From Icerya purchasi (Eukaryota; Arthropoda; Insecta; Hemiptera; Monophlebidae), in contig CM077115.1 of the NCBI GenBank assembly GCA_039619475.1, positions 593,923,643 to 593,987,642 of the forward strand: a stretch of 64,000 bases of DNA, read 5' to 3'. The translations under genes were made by a program, and so were the position numbers. The notes below the pieces were generated by a model. The model was given only the letters and a program-made list of their open reading frames with translations, made no database searches and had not been told where the DNA came from. Position 1 is the stretch's first letter. Each line of letters begins with the position of its first letter. This document shows positions 10,949 to 22,502 of the stretch, piece by piece.

Positions 10949-12412
10949 ATATTACAAATTTATTATTGCATTAAGGTGTGGTACTGTTATAATTATTAAG
11001 TACATTATTCGTTGCTTTATTATTAATTAATTTTGCTTTACTTCACTTTATTTCATATTTCCATATTGGTATTCTTATTTTTAGTGCTATTTTTATATAG
11101 GTTCTTATATTATTATTATTATTACTATTATTATAGTAATTTATAGCATGATGTTATTCATAATTTATAATTTACTGTTGAAGTATATATTAACACAAGG
11201 GACTGAGGGAGAATAAATTATTAGTTTTATAATTAATTGATAAATTTCTCTGTGAACATGGGGCAATGAAGCTGTTTAACTTGTAATTTTGGAATATAAC
11301 ATTGCTTAAATCTGCTTTCCGCAACATTGCCTTATGTATATATCAAAATGTACCTTATATAGTTAACAAAGAGAAATATTGTTGTGAAAACAATTAACAA
11401 TATTGGTTATTACTCTTTGTAGCATTAAGGGGTGTTAGAAGTTCAAATGCAATACAGTCCAATTAAACTTTACTTAACCTTATGAATATTACTTGTACGA
11501 TTCTGGGAGTGTGATTATGTGTGCAATGCTTTCTGTATGAGTGTTTGTGGAATGTATGCGTTTATTCGTGCAGGTAACACAACCTTTGTACGCCTGAGTA
11601 TGTATAATTGTGGTATGCAAGTATGAATTACTCTAAAATATGCTAGTAACTGTACTTATCATAACTCATAATGTGATCTAGAAATAAGCTGCACATAATA
11701 TTAACACTACTGTATATATATTAAACAAATAAATGTCGCTTTGTAAACAACAGCCAATAGGATTGATAAAAATGAAAATTATCAGTAACTAGGTTGGCTT
11801 TCGTACTAGGCAAGAAGAAAATAATTAATAGTTAACAAAGTAAAATAATTATATAATAATAATCGCCACTGCTCGCGCAACAGTGCGCATTTGAGGTAAC
11901 CATATTTTAGATACACAAATTTAAGAATGTACACAACTGAACAAATAAATTGAAATTGAATTATTAACTTTAGCATAATTGCGGTATTGTCTGGGCTGAA
12001 AGTAACAATTACCAGAGTAAGCTTAGTTAATTTAACAATCGCAATAATTCGTGTAATTAACTAACGGTATTGCGTTATATTTAAGTGGATTTATATAAGT
12101 CCGTGAACATTTGCGTGCAAATCTGTGAGTATATTTGTGATTGCATTATATTATAGTAAATCTACGTGAGTGGGTATAAGTCTGATAAGAGTGTGTACGG
12201 TGTTATGGGTTTTCAGAAAAATTAGTCTGCAGATAAGAAACCAGTGAGAAGATATTTTTCATTTCTTTCTTTTTTCGTTGATTCGTTGATTTCTGTTATT
12301 TTTCTTATTATTATTATTTTTTAAATGTTCTAAAGATGGTATTGAATAATAATAATCCCCAGAGATCGCGTAATTATGCGCGTATATGGGGTATTATCGT
12401 ATTTATATGTAT
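10949..12412. other. AT-rich stretch without recognised gene
   Basis: No coding domain or RNA gene was recognised. A short inverted pair, aatattgtt/aacaatatt, occurs near 11376-11404. Composition is strongly AT-rich throughout. Confidence 0.5.
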
Positions 12413-12467
12413 AATCTTACGTTAATCTTACGTTAATCTTATGTTAATCTTATGTTAATCTTGTGTT
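12413..12467. repeat. 11-bp minisatellite, five units
   Basis: Five consecutive copies of aatcttacgtt, with substitutions only at the ac/at/gt step (units start at 12413, 12424, 12435, 12446 and 12457). Confidence 0.9.
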
Positions 12468-12891
12468 ACGTTAAATTTAATTTATATGATAAAATATGTT
12501 GTTTTTTTTAAAAAAATTTCTGCTGCCTCACCGGAAATGATTACGCGTAAGAAAATAGTAAACAGGACACGATAAAAAGAAAAAAAATTCGTAAACGGCG
12601 AAACAGAAATGTTTACATTTTATTAAGAACTTCTTTACCTCGTCACCGTTATGGCTACCGTTCATTGATAATTTACAATTGACAAATCAACGTGACCATT
12701 CGGTTTTAAAGATGTCCTACTTCACCGATCTATATGTAGATTATTGCCTAATATTACAGACGTGTCTAGATTGCTCCGAATAACATTAAACCGCTAGACA
12801 ACACATAAAGATAGGAATTACAAAAACAAACGAAACAGTTATTCAGTAGTACGCACTTCTACTACGTTTAATATGTTTTCAGCAGAAAACT

Positions 12892-13031
12892 ATTGTTTCT
12901 CCATTCTTGGTATAGCATTCTTTGTCAGATTCCATTCCTTGTTACTCCTAATTGCTGCTATGTGCACGTGCCGATGTGTAATCGCCTATTATTGACAAGC
13001 CCCGGGGAAAAACCCAAACAAGAAAAAAAAA
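12892..13031 (+). mobile_element. 140-bp dispersed retro-repeat, copy 1
   Basis: This segment matches 59292-59431 on the same strand along its whole 140 bp with scattered substitutions. Both copies begin at an attgkttctccat junction and end in a short A run (here 13023-13031), and flanking DNA differs. The shape is that of a 5'-truncated LINE 3' end or a SINE. No coding sequence was recognised, so the parent family is unknown. Confidence 0.7.
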
Positions 13032-13959
13032 CAACTCAAAAACATGCCGTTATCGAAAATCGAAGCCGATTTTAATTTAAATGGACATGTTGTTTTCCGA
13101 CATCTTAATTAATAAAATTCCTAAATTGCTTTTGATACGGAATTTTCATTTCCTCGCTAATTCGCTTTTTGTTTTAAACGGGACATATTAATTATTTAAC
13201 TCGAATCAAAAATGTTCTAGAGTACCGGTTATTCTGATGTCAGTTCTGCTGTTTCTGTTGCACTATCGAATGGGATCGTCGTCCAAGCTGAGAACCTGTC
13301 AAAGTAGTACGGCAAGCGGACACCGCTATCCGCTATAGGGCGCAAACGCGAGTGCTATAATCGATTTATAATTACGAGTGACGAAAGTTCAATTTCAGTT
13401 AATCGCCTGAAGCCGTTTAGCAAATGAACGCGCGAGCCTCGCTAACTCGTCAAAGCAACTTCGCTCGGCTCGACACTCCTAATTGACTAGATAATTAATA
13501 AAGTAACCATCAACGGAGAACGATGTCAGTCGGCTCTGTTTATATATATGTTGCGATTACTGATTAACATCGCCGGTGTGTAACTAGTGCCTGTTAAACA
13601 GGCGCTTGGCTTAATTTCATTTAATTTCAAACGACTTGGCCAATGCCGGGAAATTCTTAAATCCCCCCCGTTCATGTCTCAAGCTGCTAAATGGCTCGCT
13701 TCCCTATTAGAATATCGCTCTATTGGTGCCGAACGTAATCAGCGGCGTATTAGAGTACAACAAACACCGAAATCATTTTATATTTCCGATCGTCCTATTT
13801 TATTTCACTTTAATTTTTAACCCTCTTAACAACACGGTTCAGTGTGTTTTCTCTACACGAAGACACAGTTATCTTATCGTTCTTCGGATCGTCATCAGCT
13901 ACAGCCTAATCTTCCGGTCGTAGTACTTCAATCTGTAAATTTTTAATTCCCTCAGAGTT
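13032..13959. other. unique AT-rich DNA without recognised gene
   Basis: The less AT-rich interval 13220-13560 has many TAAT cores and mixed-composition blocks and could be regulatory DNA, but this is only an impression from composition. No coding exon could be supported. Confidence 0.4.
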
Positions 13960-15005
13960 GAAAATACCACATCGGAGGAAGCAGTGATCCGAAAAGTAGT
14001 ACGTCAGGGCTGTGTAATGTCTCCCTTGCTTTTCAACGTATATATGCTGAGGCAATATTTCAAGAAGCACTAAACGTTAATATGGGAAATCTTAAAATGG
14101 AGTCACGCTAAATGATCTGCGCTATGCAGATGATAAAGTTTAATTCTCTAGCGAGAAAGAACTACAACGGATGCTGAATAAAATTGTTGTTGATAAAAGC
14201 CAAAGTTATCGATTGAACGTCTCCAAAACAAAAGTGATTGTTTTTTCTTCTTCTTCTTCTTCTTCTTCGTGTAACCCGATTCGGGTATAGCTTAACCACT
14301 TTTCATGGATTCAACCATATGACGAAATGAGTCTCGATTTCTTGCAATCTGGAGCAATTGATTGTTTTTTAAAAAAAGCAAAAATCAAGATAAAGGGAGA
14401 GACGAATGAACAAGTTCAGCGCATTAAATACCACCTAGTAATTATACTAGAGGAAAACTGGTACATCAACTCCGGAAATAAGGCAGCACAGGATTGAGCA
14501 AACTAGCTCCCACCAAAATGAAAAGCTTATTCACCCATCAAGACCTGAGCCTCGAAAAATCAGGCTGCTAACGTATGTTACACATCTTCTCTATTTTGCT
14601 TTATGGTTGCCAGAGCTGAACCCTGAATGCATTGTTGGAAATAAAGATTAACGCATTTGAAATGTACCGTCATCGGCGCATTCTGAAAATATCATGGGTG
14701 AAAAAAGTTACTAATATCGAGGTACTGGAAAGAATGGGAAAGACCCTTGAAGTAATGCAAACCATCAAGAACCGAAAGCTGTACATCATACGAGCAAATA
14801 CGAAATTCTGAAAATCACATTGGAAGGAAAGATAAATGGGAAGAGATCGCGAGGAAGACGTCAAAATTCATGAATAAGCTTATCAACTGGTTAGTTCGAC
14901 TGCCCTTCTATGCAACTCCTCTGATCATCGGCTATTGTAAAAGAAAATTTTCAATCGTGAGGATCGTCAACCTTCAATTTGGAGACGACGGATGAAGAAG
15001 AAGAA
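13960..15005 (+). mobile_element. degraded LINE, RTE-like, RT C-terminal half
   Basis: Plus-strand translation gives VRQGCVMSPLLFNVY near 14005-14050 (reverse transcriptase region with the QG turn). A damaged match to the ALRYADD motif follows near 14115-14140, then EKELQRMLNKIVVDKSQSY near 14156-14210. A later tail near 14670-14860 is reminiscent of the conserved C-terminal block that ends with GKINGKRSRGR. Many stops and frameshifts make it a dead copy. It ends in a (GAA)4 tail at 14994-15005 rather than poly(A). The clade call rests on motif recall only. A separate 112-bp insertion interrupts it at 14247-14358. Confidence 0.65.
14247..14358 (-). mobile_element. 112-bp SINE-like insertion with 12-bp TSD
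   Basis: The insertion is flanked by identical 12-bp direct repeats tgattgtttttt at 14235-14246 and 14359-14370, the expected target-site duplication of retrotransposition. On the minus strand it ends in a (GAA)n tail (CTT repeats at 14247-14268 on the plus strand). It splits the coding homology of the surrounding LINE. It has no open frame. Confidence 0.75.
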
Positions 15006-15829
15006 TATATACGGTAAATATATTTTGCGATTACGTGCCGAATTCAGACTACCGCCTTAGAATATATAATTAACTATAGCATTCATTCGTCTCGGCTATT
15101 TGGTTTACTTTTATCCGGATTTATTTGAGAACTAGATTATTGTATAAACTGCGATCAATACAACTCGGTACAATTAAATCGAAGAGTTCGAAAAATTTAA
15201 AGTCATCTATTTTTTCCGAAAAAGTTTTTACTTTTTCTTTTTTTATAAATATAAATCAAGTACAATACATCTCCTAAAAGTCTCCAATGTATCTTAAGAG
15301 ATTGTTTTAGGGGTTAGTTTTCTCTCCTTCGACCAGTCGTTATCTTCTCTCAGATGATGATTCGTCCGATATTTAATTTACTTCTGAAACACTGCTAGGA
15401 TGAAATCTGGAACGATCAGAATCCAGTGCTGTTGCCGAAATCGTGCGTGTTCCGATCAAATCGACGATTCTTTTTGTCCTTATATCGCAGAACGGACCTA
15501 TACGTACGAGCTACGAATTTTCCAACGCGACATAATCATTCGCTCTGTAGTATTAAATTATCCCGATTTATCTATTTTTTTTTTTTTTTTGTTTTATAAA
15601 AATATTGTTCTTTTTCCCCTTCAGATGAATACGGCATCTCTTAGGCTAACACATTTACTGTATTCCGTACAATTTAATTGTGTACAATCAATCATTTTTG
15701 GTCCCGGTCATTCTCCTTCCATTTCTTCTCCACTCGTTAGCTGAAACTTCATTTTAACATAATCGACTCTTACCTTTTCTACTTGTTTCCGCGTACAGGT
15801 CTCTGGTTGATTAAGTCAAAAAAAATACC
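15006..15829. other. AT-rich stretch without recognised gene
   Basis: No recognised coding region. A T-rich run occurs near 15568-15590. The open frame at 15400-15744 has no domain that I recognise. Confidence 0.45.
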
Positions 15830-16680
15830 CGACTTTCTTAAGGGTAATGAAATGGTTTCTGATCCGTTTTGCCGGTTCTCAAGTTTCCTTTTTCTTTAAA
15901 AACGTATATTATAGTCTGCTTGTTTTGTCTTCTTATCGAATATTTAAATTTCTTCGTGACAATTGAAACTAATTTTGGCTCTTCAAGTTTCCTCCCCCCT
16001 GTTCACTCCCATTTTATTACCGTCTCTTTACTACTACTAAAAAAAACTGTAACGTTTCACTCCCATTTCGGTGAACTTAACATTTTTACTCATCCTTTTC
16101 AGCATCTCTGTTTGTTTTTGTCTGTATATTTCACCGTTTACTTAACAATCATTAATCTCCTGCTCAAACTCTCTACTGTATCTCTTATCGTTCCCAACAC
16201 GATTTCTGGACCGAATTCTCTATCCTTCATTCTTTACTAATCCTCGATCTTTTTCTATACAACCCTTTCGTTCCTCTCTGCCCTGGTTTTTGATCTTTGC
16301 CCCTACCTTAGCCGTTCGAATATTTCCTCTACAGTTCGCCTGCGGTTCAATCATAGTCTGCTTTCTGCTTCTCTTTTCCGTTTTTCTCTCGTTCAATCAC
16401 CTTTGTGTGACCTTCCAGAGCTCGATTATACCTGCCATCTCACGTCTTGTTCGAATGTCCCTCTATTTCCTCCGAACATGCTACCCTGTATTCTAATCAT
16501 CTGCGCCTTGGCCTTCCCACTCCTTAAAGCGTCCACTCCATTCTTGCATTCCCCTCTCTCAATATAGTTCCTTTGTTAGCCTTCTTTATCTCCTTAATTT
16601 CTAATATTTTCCCCTTATATAGTATACAAAATTCTCTGGTAAATTCCACTGTTCAAGTGCCCAAAAAAAAAGAACGTTCA
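15830..16680 (+). mobile_element. decayed copy of T-rich RNase H LINE family
   Basis: The plus-strand text near 15840-15890 (LKGNEMVSDPF) aligns with the RNase H block KGNETADSWA at 34927-34960. Near 16425-16480 is a decayed zinc-knuckle-like block with HVLFECPS and SEHA, comparable to FFECPFLSAEH at 35290. This suggests the 3' part of the same family seen at 30.6, 32.3, 34.9 and 40.3 kb. It is strongly degraded, with no long frame. Confidence 0.45.
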
Positions 16681-16689
16681 ATATGGCGC

Positions 16690-17780
16690 TACAGCAAAAA
16701 AATGATTACACGTAACAATGCGGATTTCTTAAAATTGGTTTTCCAAGCAAATTACTGTAATAAGAAAGAATTTACAGATATATGAAATTTATTCGAAGAA
16801 AATTGCTCACGATCGGTATACTACAGTTCGGGACTATAAACTTTATCAGAAATTAATATTATTTCCTTCCGGAATTCAAGGGCCAAAATTATCTACTCGC
16901 ATCATTTTCCACCTGGCTCTTCAAATAATGTGTTACAACAACCCTTTTATGGGTATCTGCATACTATCACAGAATAGTTCACCTAGTTTGAAGCGTATAC
17001 ACTGACGAATCCAGAATATCTAATTTTTGTTCCAGGTAGATGTGACTTTTTTTTCGAATGCCAAAATTCTACTCTGCCTAGAAGCTGATTTAAAATCGAA
17101 ATCACGGCCCAACGCAATTTTACTTATTTACTTATTACGTACTACTTGCATTATCTTGCATTACCCCCGGGACCTTAATAATAATCGAAATTTTTTTTTC
17201 GTTTAATTCTTACGAGAACGAATGTCAAGTAGCTTCGGATGTTGTGTAAGAGTCGCACAAAATGATGCCGCAGCTTTCTAGTGTGATTCAAATATGACGC
17301 TCACCTAAACAAAATCTTATGTCAAACACACCTTTCATAAAATTGGAATTACACAATTTTATTCTTACCGGGTAAAACGTTAAATTAAAAGCAGACGATG
17401 TTTTCATAATTAAGAACATACTCGTACTCGCTTCCGCACAATTTTAAGCGACTCCTCTGGGCGAGAACTTGCCCATTTTCTTCCGAAGTAAGATATCCCC
17501 GTCGCTGGTCTAAGGCTTTTGAATTACGATTTCGTTGCAGATAACCAGACCTTTCGAACACTTCGTCCGCCTTTCACTAGACTACTGCCATTCATTCAGT
17601 CTGCCGAGTTGACACTGATTTAATAAATTTAGCATGTTGCAATCGGCTAGGTAGAATTTTATAAGCGATACATATACACCTATAAAAAAAATATCATGAT
17701 CAAACTGTCGGGTAAAAAATAAATAGAAATTAATAAAATTACCAGTATTCCATATGGAATGAGTCAAAAAAGAACTAAAA
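16690..17780. other. AT-rich stretch without recognised gene
   Basis: Nothing recognisable on either strand. Confidence 0.5.
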
Positions 17781-17784
17781 GTTT

Positions 17785-19968
17785 AGAAAAAAATAGTTTT
17801 TTTATTTTTTATTATTATTATTATTTTTATACTGGGTGTTTTTAATTGCTATGCTTAGTGTCAGGTAGGTTTTTTAAATGCTGGTTGTTAAGTTTAGTTT
17901 TCTAATCAGGGTAAGAATTTTTTAAATTTCGTCTTGGTTGTCAGGGGTGGTTGTATTATTTAAGGGGATTTTTAGTTCTAGACGGATTTGATTAATGTTA
18001 AGACATTCGTAAAGAAGATGTTTGACTGTGATGGGTGTGGTGTTGCAGAACTGACAAGGGAGTTCATCGATTTTTAGGAAGAGGTAATTATGGGTGAGTT
18101 TCGTATGTTCAATTCTAAGTCAGGTGATTATTAATTCTTCTTGACGGTTTAGTTGGGTGAGGTTTTTCCTAGGTTGTACGGATTTTTTGTGTTGAAATAA
18201 TTTGTTATGAGATTTTGTGTTCCATGATGCTTACCAATTAGATATTTCGGTTTGATTTAGTAAATGTTTGATGTCCGTGACTGTGGTGAAGATTACAGTA
18301 GAGGGTGTAGGGGCGGTTTTAGCCAGGTTATATACTATTTCGTTTCCCTGGATTCCGATATGACTGAGTATATACATTAATTTGATATTAATGTTTCGAG
18401 ATTTCAGCTTGTTTAGTTGTTTTGGTGAATATCTTGGACAAATTTGTCAGTTGAAAAAATGTTCGCAGGATGGACGTTATTGAGCTTACTGAGTAGTCGC
18501 TTTGGATTAGATAATTTTTGCTTTTTTCTTTCGTTTTTATGCTTTTCAAACAGTGAAAAATTGTTATTAATTCGGCTGTATAGTTGGAAGAGCACTTATG
18601 AAGTTTGAAGTTTTTAACCTCTCCATTGATAGAAAAAGCATATCCAGTATATTGATTTCCGGTTTTTGACCCATCTGTAAAGCATGGAACATAATTTGAA
18701 AAATTAGTAACTTTTTCGTGATAACGATTTTTAAATATATGGTGAGGGACTTCGGATTTACTGTAATTTATTAAAGAAAAATCTATGTCTGGGGTTTTTA
18801 ATAACCAGAATGGAAATTTTGGATATTCTTGGTTCAGGTTTGAAAAATTGAGCTCATTATTTTTTATAAAAAAAAAGGAAATTGGTGATCGGGTTTTCAG
18901 CCTGCCGCGAAGGGTTTTTAATGTACGAATTTATCAAGTTTTGTATTGGATTTGTTGGGTTAGTTACAGCAGATAGGAGGAACCTGTTTGTGATCAAATT
19001 TTTCCTAAATTGTGGGTGAAGTTCAGCTGCTCCGCGGAATATACTATCTATTGGTGAGGATGGTAGAGCTCCGATACATATTCGTACGGCTGCGTTTCGT
19101 ATTGGTTTTATGATGGCCAAAGTTTTGTCGGATACGTTATTGAGAGCTGGATATTCATATTCGATTTTACTCCGAATGAGAGATCTATATAATTGCATTA
19201 GTAATTTTCTGGATGGATCGTATTTGGGCTTATTAATAGTTTAAATTATATTGAGGGTTTTCATTAAGTCTTTTTTAAGTCCTAGATAATGGGGAGTCCA
19301 AGATAATTTACCGTCAAAGGCTAGCCCAAGAAATTTAGTACATGGTTTGACTTCGAGAGTTAAGAGTTGGTTTTTGAGATTTATACTTTCTAGTAAATAA
19401 AACACAGTGGGTTTTAGATTCTGAGAAGACTAATCCATTTATATCCGCTCATTTTTGAGATCTAAGGTGTCTTGTATAACTTTTTGAGCAATGTTTAAGT
19501 TATTTGTACGTATTGAGATGTTTATGTCGTCGGCAAAAATTCTTAGTGACACCGGGCGTGGGACGATTTATTTTATGCTGTCTATAAGTAGTATGAATAA
19601 GACAGTGCTTAACACTGTGTGATCCTTGTGGAACACCGTTTTCAATAGTGTGCAAGTGGGAATATGTATTATTAACTCTTACTCTAAAAGTTCGGTCAGT
19701 GAGAAAGTTTATAATGAAGAATCCGAGGTGTCCTCTTATTCCAATAAGATGAAGTTTTTGGATAATTTTGAAACGCCAAGTTTTGTCATAGGCTTTTTCG
19801 AGATCGAAGAAGATAGACAGTACGCTTTGTTTGCTGTGGAATGCATTCAAGACTTCGTTTTGGATGCTGAATGGATGATCTACGGCTGACCTCAAGAAAA
19901 GGTTTATTTTCTGAAAACACTGCGAAATGCAATTATTGTTATGCGGTTTTGATTTATACAAAAAAAAA
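17785..19968 (-). mobile_element. degraded LINE with RT and RNase H, minus strand
   Basis: Read on the minus strand, 19961-19500 encodes a reverse transcriptase piece with FDLEKAYDKTWRFKI and NGVPQGS. 19198-18857 encodes the following thumb region (LIRSKIEYEYPALNNVS and RNAAVRICIGALPSSP). The interval 18600-17900 contains decayed RNase H and cysteine-rich tail matches: a G-I-Q-G-N-E type site near 18345 and a C-X2-C type site near 18050. Frame changes and stops separate the parts. The 3' end lies at the AT-rich run near 17785-17830. It resembles I/R1-type elements in having RNase H after RT. The endonuclease is missing. Confidence 0.75.
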
Positions 19969-20329
19969 AAAAAGGAAATTTTTTTTTTTTAAATTTATAG
20001 TGGCGCATATTTAAATGTCGGCGACTGAGCGATATTAAATATATATATATATATATAATATTCAATTTTACGACAAAAAAATTATGGAAACCGGCAAAAA
20101 ATTATAAAACGGTAAACATGAAAAAAGTTAAGAAATTACTGAGAATAACCCGCATACCTCCGGGTTGGGTACTTCGCTGAGATCGGTGGTTAACGGGGCG
20201 CGTCCGGTGATCTAGTGGAATGACCTACAGATAAGTGTGAGTTAATTACGTAATCAAATAAGCTTTCAATACCATTTTTCTATTCAAAATAATAATGAAC
20301 AAGATAAAGTATGGGGAATAAATAATAAC

Positions 20330-21290
20330 CAATTCGCATTTAGAGAAGAAAAACGAACTCGGCAAGCTGGGAGCTGTCACTAAAATTAATTAGAAAAAAA
20401 AAAATTAATAGCGATAAAAGCATTTGACGACGTTATGGGAAGAGTATTTTATTATCGAAATTCGAAAAAATAGCATTCGGTAATAGGGGGAAAAAAGATA
20501 ATACCGGAACTATGTAAATGGTAAGCGGCCGAAATAAGATCAGCCGATTTAAAATAAAAAGCGAAATTACGAGGAGGGGTAACACTTATACTTTTTAACC
20601 TGGTGATAGATCGCAGATGACAGAACAACACATTGATAGCAGAATGTGAATTACATCAAATATAACAAAGACTAAATGTAAACTTAGATAGAAGTAAAAC
20701 AAAAATACGCTAGTAGCATAAGGTTGGCAGTTAAAAATGGGTATTCAATAGAAAAAAAGGAAAAAAAGAAGTAGCTGCAAATAATGAAAATGAAATGCGG
20801 ATATAATTAAAGATAAATTTAAATATCCAGAGATAAAGGTTAATAACACGTAAAAGAAAAAAGGTGACATTGAAAAGTAAAAATAAGATAAAGGCTTTCG
20901 TGAAAAAAAGAGCGGTATTCCGGAAAAAATAAAATTAAAATAAACATAATGAAAAGATTAATGAAAACGTATTTTTACCGGGTATCTTATTAAAAAATAC
21001 GGCTCGGAAACACGGGTAAATAACACATAAAATCTATGACTGGGGGGGGGGCTTTGAGGTATGGGAACGGTGCAGCACCATGATGAACATACGGACACAG
21101 AAGAAAAGATATTTTCGGAAATACTGGAAGTGGTGGATGAAGAAACTGGCGGTGAAAATAATACAACAAAAAAGTGTGACCAACTTTCGAGGCACGTTAC
21201 ACAACGCCTTCATGACTACAATAATTGAAAATTGTCGAAAAAGCACGAAAGCAGAAATGACACTTTTTTTTTAAATGGAAAAATGGTGAT
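20330..21290 (+). mobile_element. heavily degraded LINE, plus strand
   Basis: Scattered plus-strand matches to a LINE reverse transcriptase: AFDDVMGRVF near 20430, KLRGGVTLILFNLV near 20563-20605, a KYGSETR block near 20995 (compare LLYGSETW) and a terminal block with DQLSRHVTQRL near 21175-21210. Order and spacing are right, but stops are everywhere. No boundaries or target-site duplication were found. Confidence 0.5.
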
Positions 21291-21420
21291 ATAAAAAACA
21301 TCAAAATGCTGCTTCACCGAGGAAGATGCGAGTCTCATCGGCTGTTTTAAAAAGATAGAGTTGAAGAAAATTGAAAAAATATTGTTCGAATGCCGTCAAA
21401 TTTTCTATTGTTCGTGTAGA

Positions 21421-21628
21421 TAATACCTGATGGAATAATACCCGATAAAATAATACCTGATGGAATAATACCTGATGAAATAATACCCGATGGAATAATA
21501 CCTGATGGAATAATACCTGATGGAATAATACCTGATGGAATAATACCTGGTGGAAATACCTGATGGAATTATACCCGATGGAATTATACCAGATGGAATT
21601 ATACCCGATGGAATAATACCTGATGGAA
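21421..21628. repeat. 15-bp minisatellite, about 14 units
   Basis: Consecutive copies of taatacctgatggaa with a few substitutions; one unit near 21556 is 13 bp. Because 15 is divisible by 3, it gives open frames that read as IPSGI or FHQVL repeats on the minus strand. These look coding but are low-complexity artefacts unless shown to be transcribed. Confidence 0.95.
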
Positions 21629-21639
21629 TCACAGTTTAA

Positions 21640-22447
21640 TGCTAAATAATCAACCATATGTCCGTCATCTGTGAACAACGACTGCACATACTGATTAATT
21701 CGTTTCTTTTGTTCTATTCTTTCCCCTCGTGCCTTCTATACATTCCAAAAAACAGAGCTAAATGTACACAAGTAATATTCTACTAAATATCCTTCTGTGT
21801 TGTGATTGCTGTCTTCATTTCCGACGTAATTTTAACACTTGCACAGCTAAGAAAAAATGAAAAGAAATGAAAACATCGGTAACAGAGTTATTAACGTGTA
21901 AGTAAAAATTAATTAGGACGATTTAAAAAATAATTAGTAGAACAATAATGGTATTATTTTTTTATTTTTTCCAGCTGTTTATTATGATCATTGCAATAAA
22001 ATAATAATTATAATAAGACTATAAAGCGGCGATAAATAGGATAGAAAAAGTTTTCTATTCGAGTTTATTATTTTCTCGGCACTCTGTGATTGTGTCAGAG
22101 GTTATCTGCTCTCATCCAGAGCAGGCAGAAGAACGGCTAAAATCATTTTTCGTTTATCGATTATATTGTAATCAATCAGATCTATCGCTGTTTGCGCTAA
22201 TGTGACTCGCATCAAAATAAACTTGCATTATTCTTTCTTACTACCATACCGCCGCTAGCAGAACAATTACTTCACTATATTTACATTTTAAATCCATCAT
22301 CATCCCTTTCCAACACTTCCTGCCCAACTGTCTGCTCTTTTGATTTTTAAATAACCGTCATCGCGATCGATATTTCTTGCTCCGTTTTAGAGTAACCGCA
22401 TTAAATTTCATTTCCGATAATACATATGCTAATAATAATTACAGCAT
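21640..22447. other. unique AT-rich DNA without recognised gene
   Basis: No coding or RNA feature recognised. Confidence 0.5.
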
Positions 22448-22502
22448 AAATTATCCTAATAAAAATTAAGCACGATGTGTATAATTTTTATTAGGATAAT
22501 TT
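22448..22502. repeat. perfect 21-bp inverted repeat (hairpin)
   Basis: Arms 22448-22468 and 22482-22502 are exact reverse complements, with a 13-nt spacer. If transcribed, the segment would form an uninterrupted A/U-rich stem-loop. Confidence 0.95.

Noticed and set aside
19626..19889. 87-codon plus-strand frame
   Set aside because: Antisense shadow of the minus-strand reverse transcriptase at 19500-19961.
21301..21687. FHQVL-repeat open frame of 128 codons
   Set aside because: It is produced by a 15-bp minisatellite whose period is a multiple of three; nothing supports translation.
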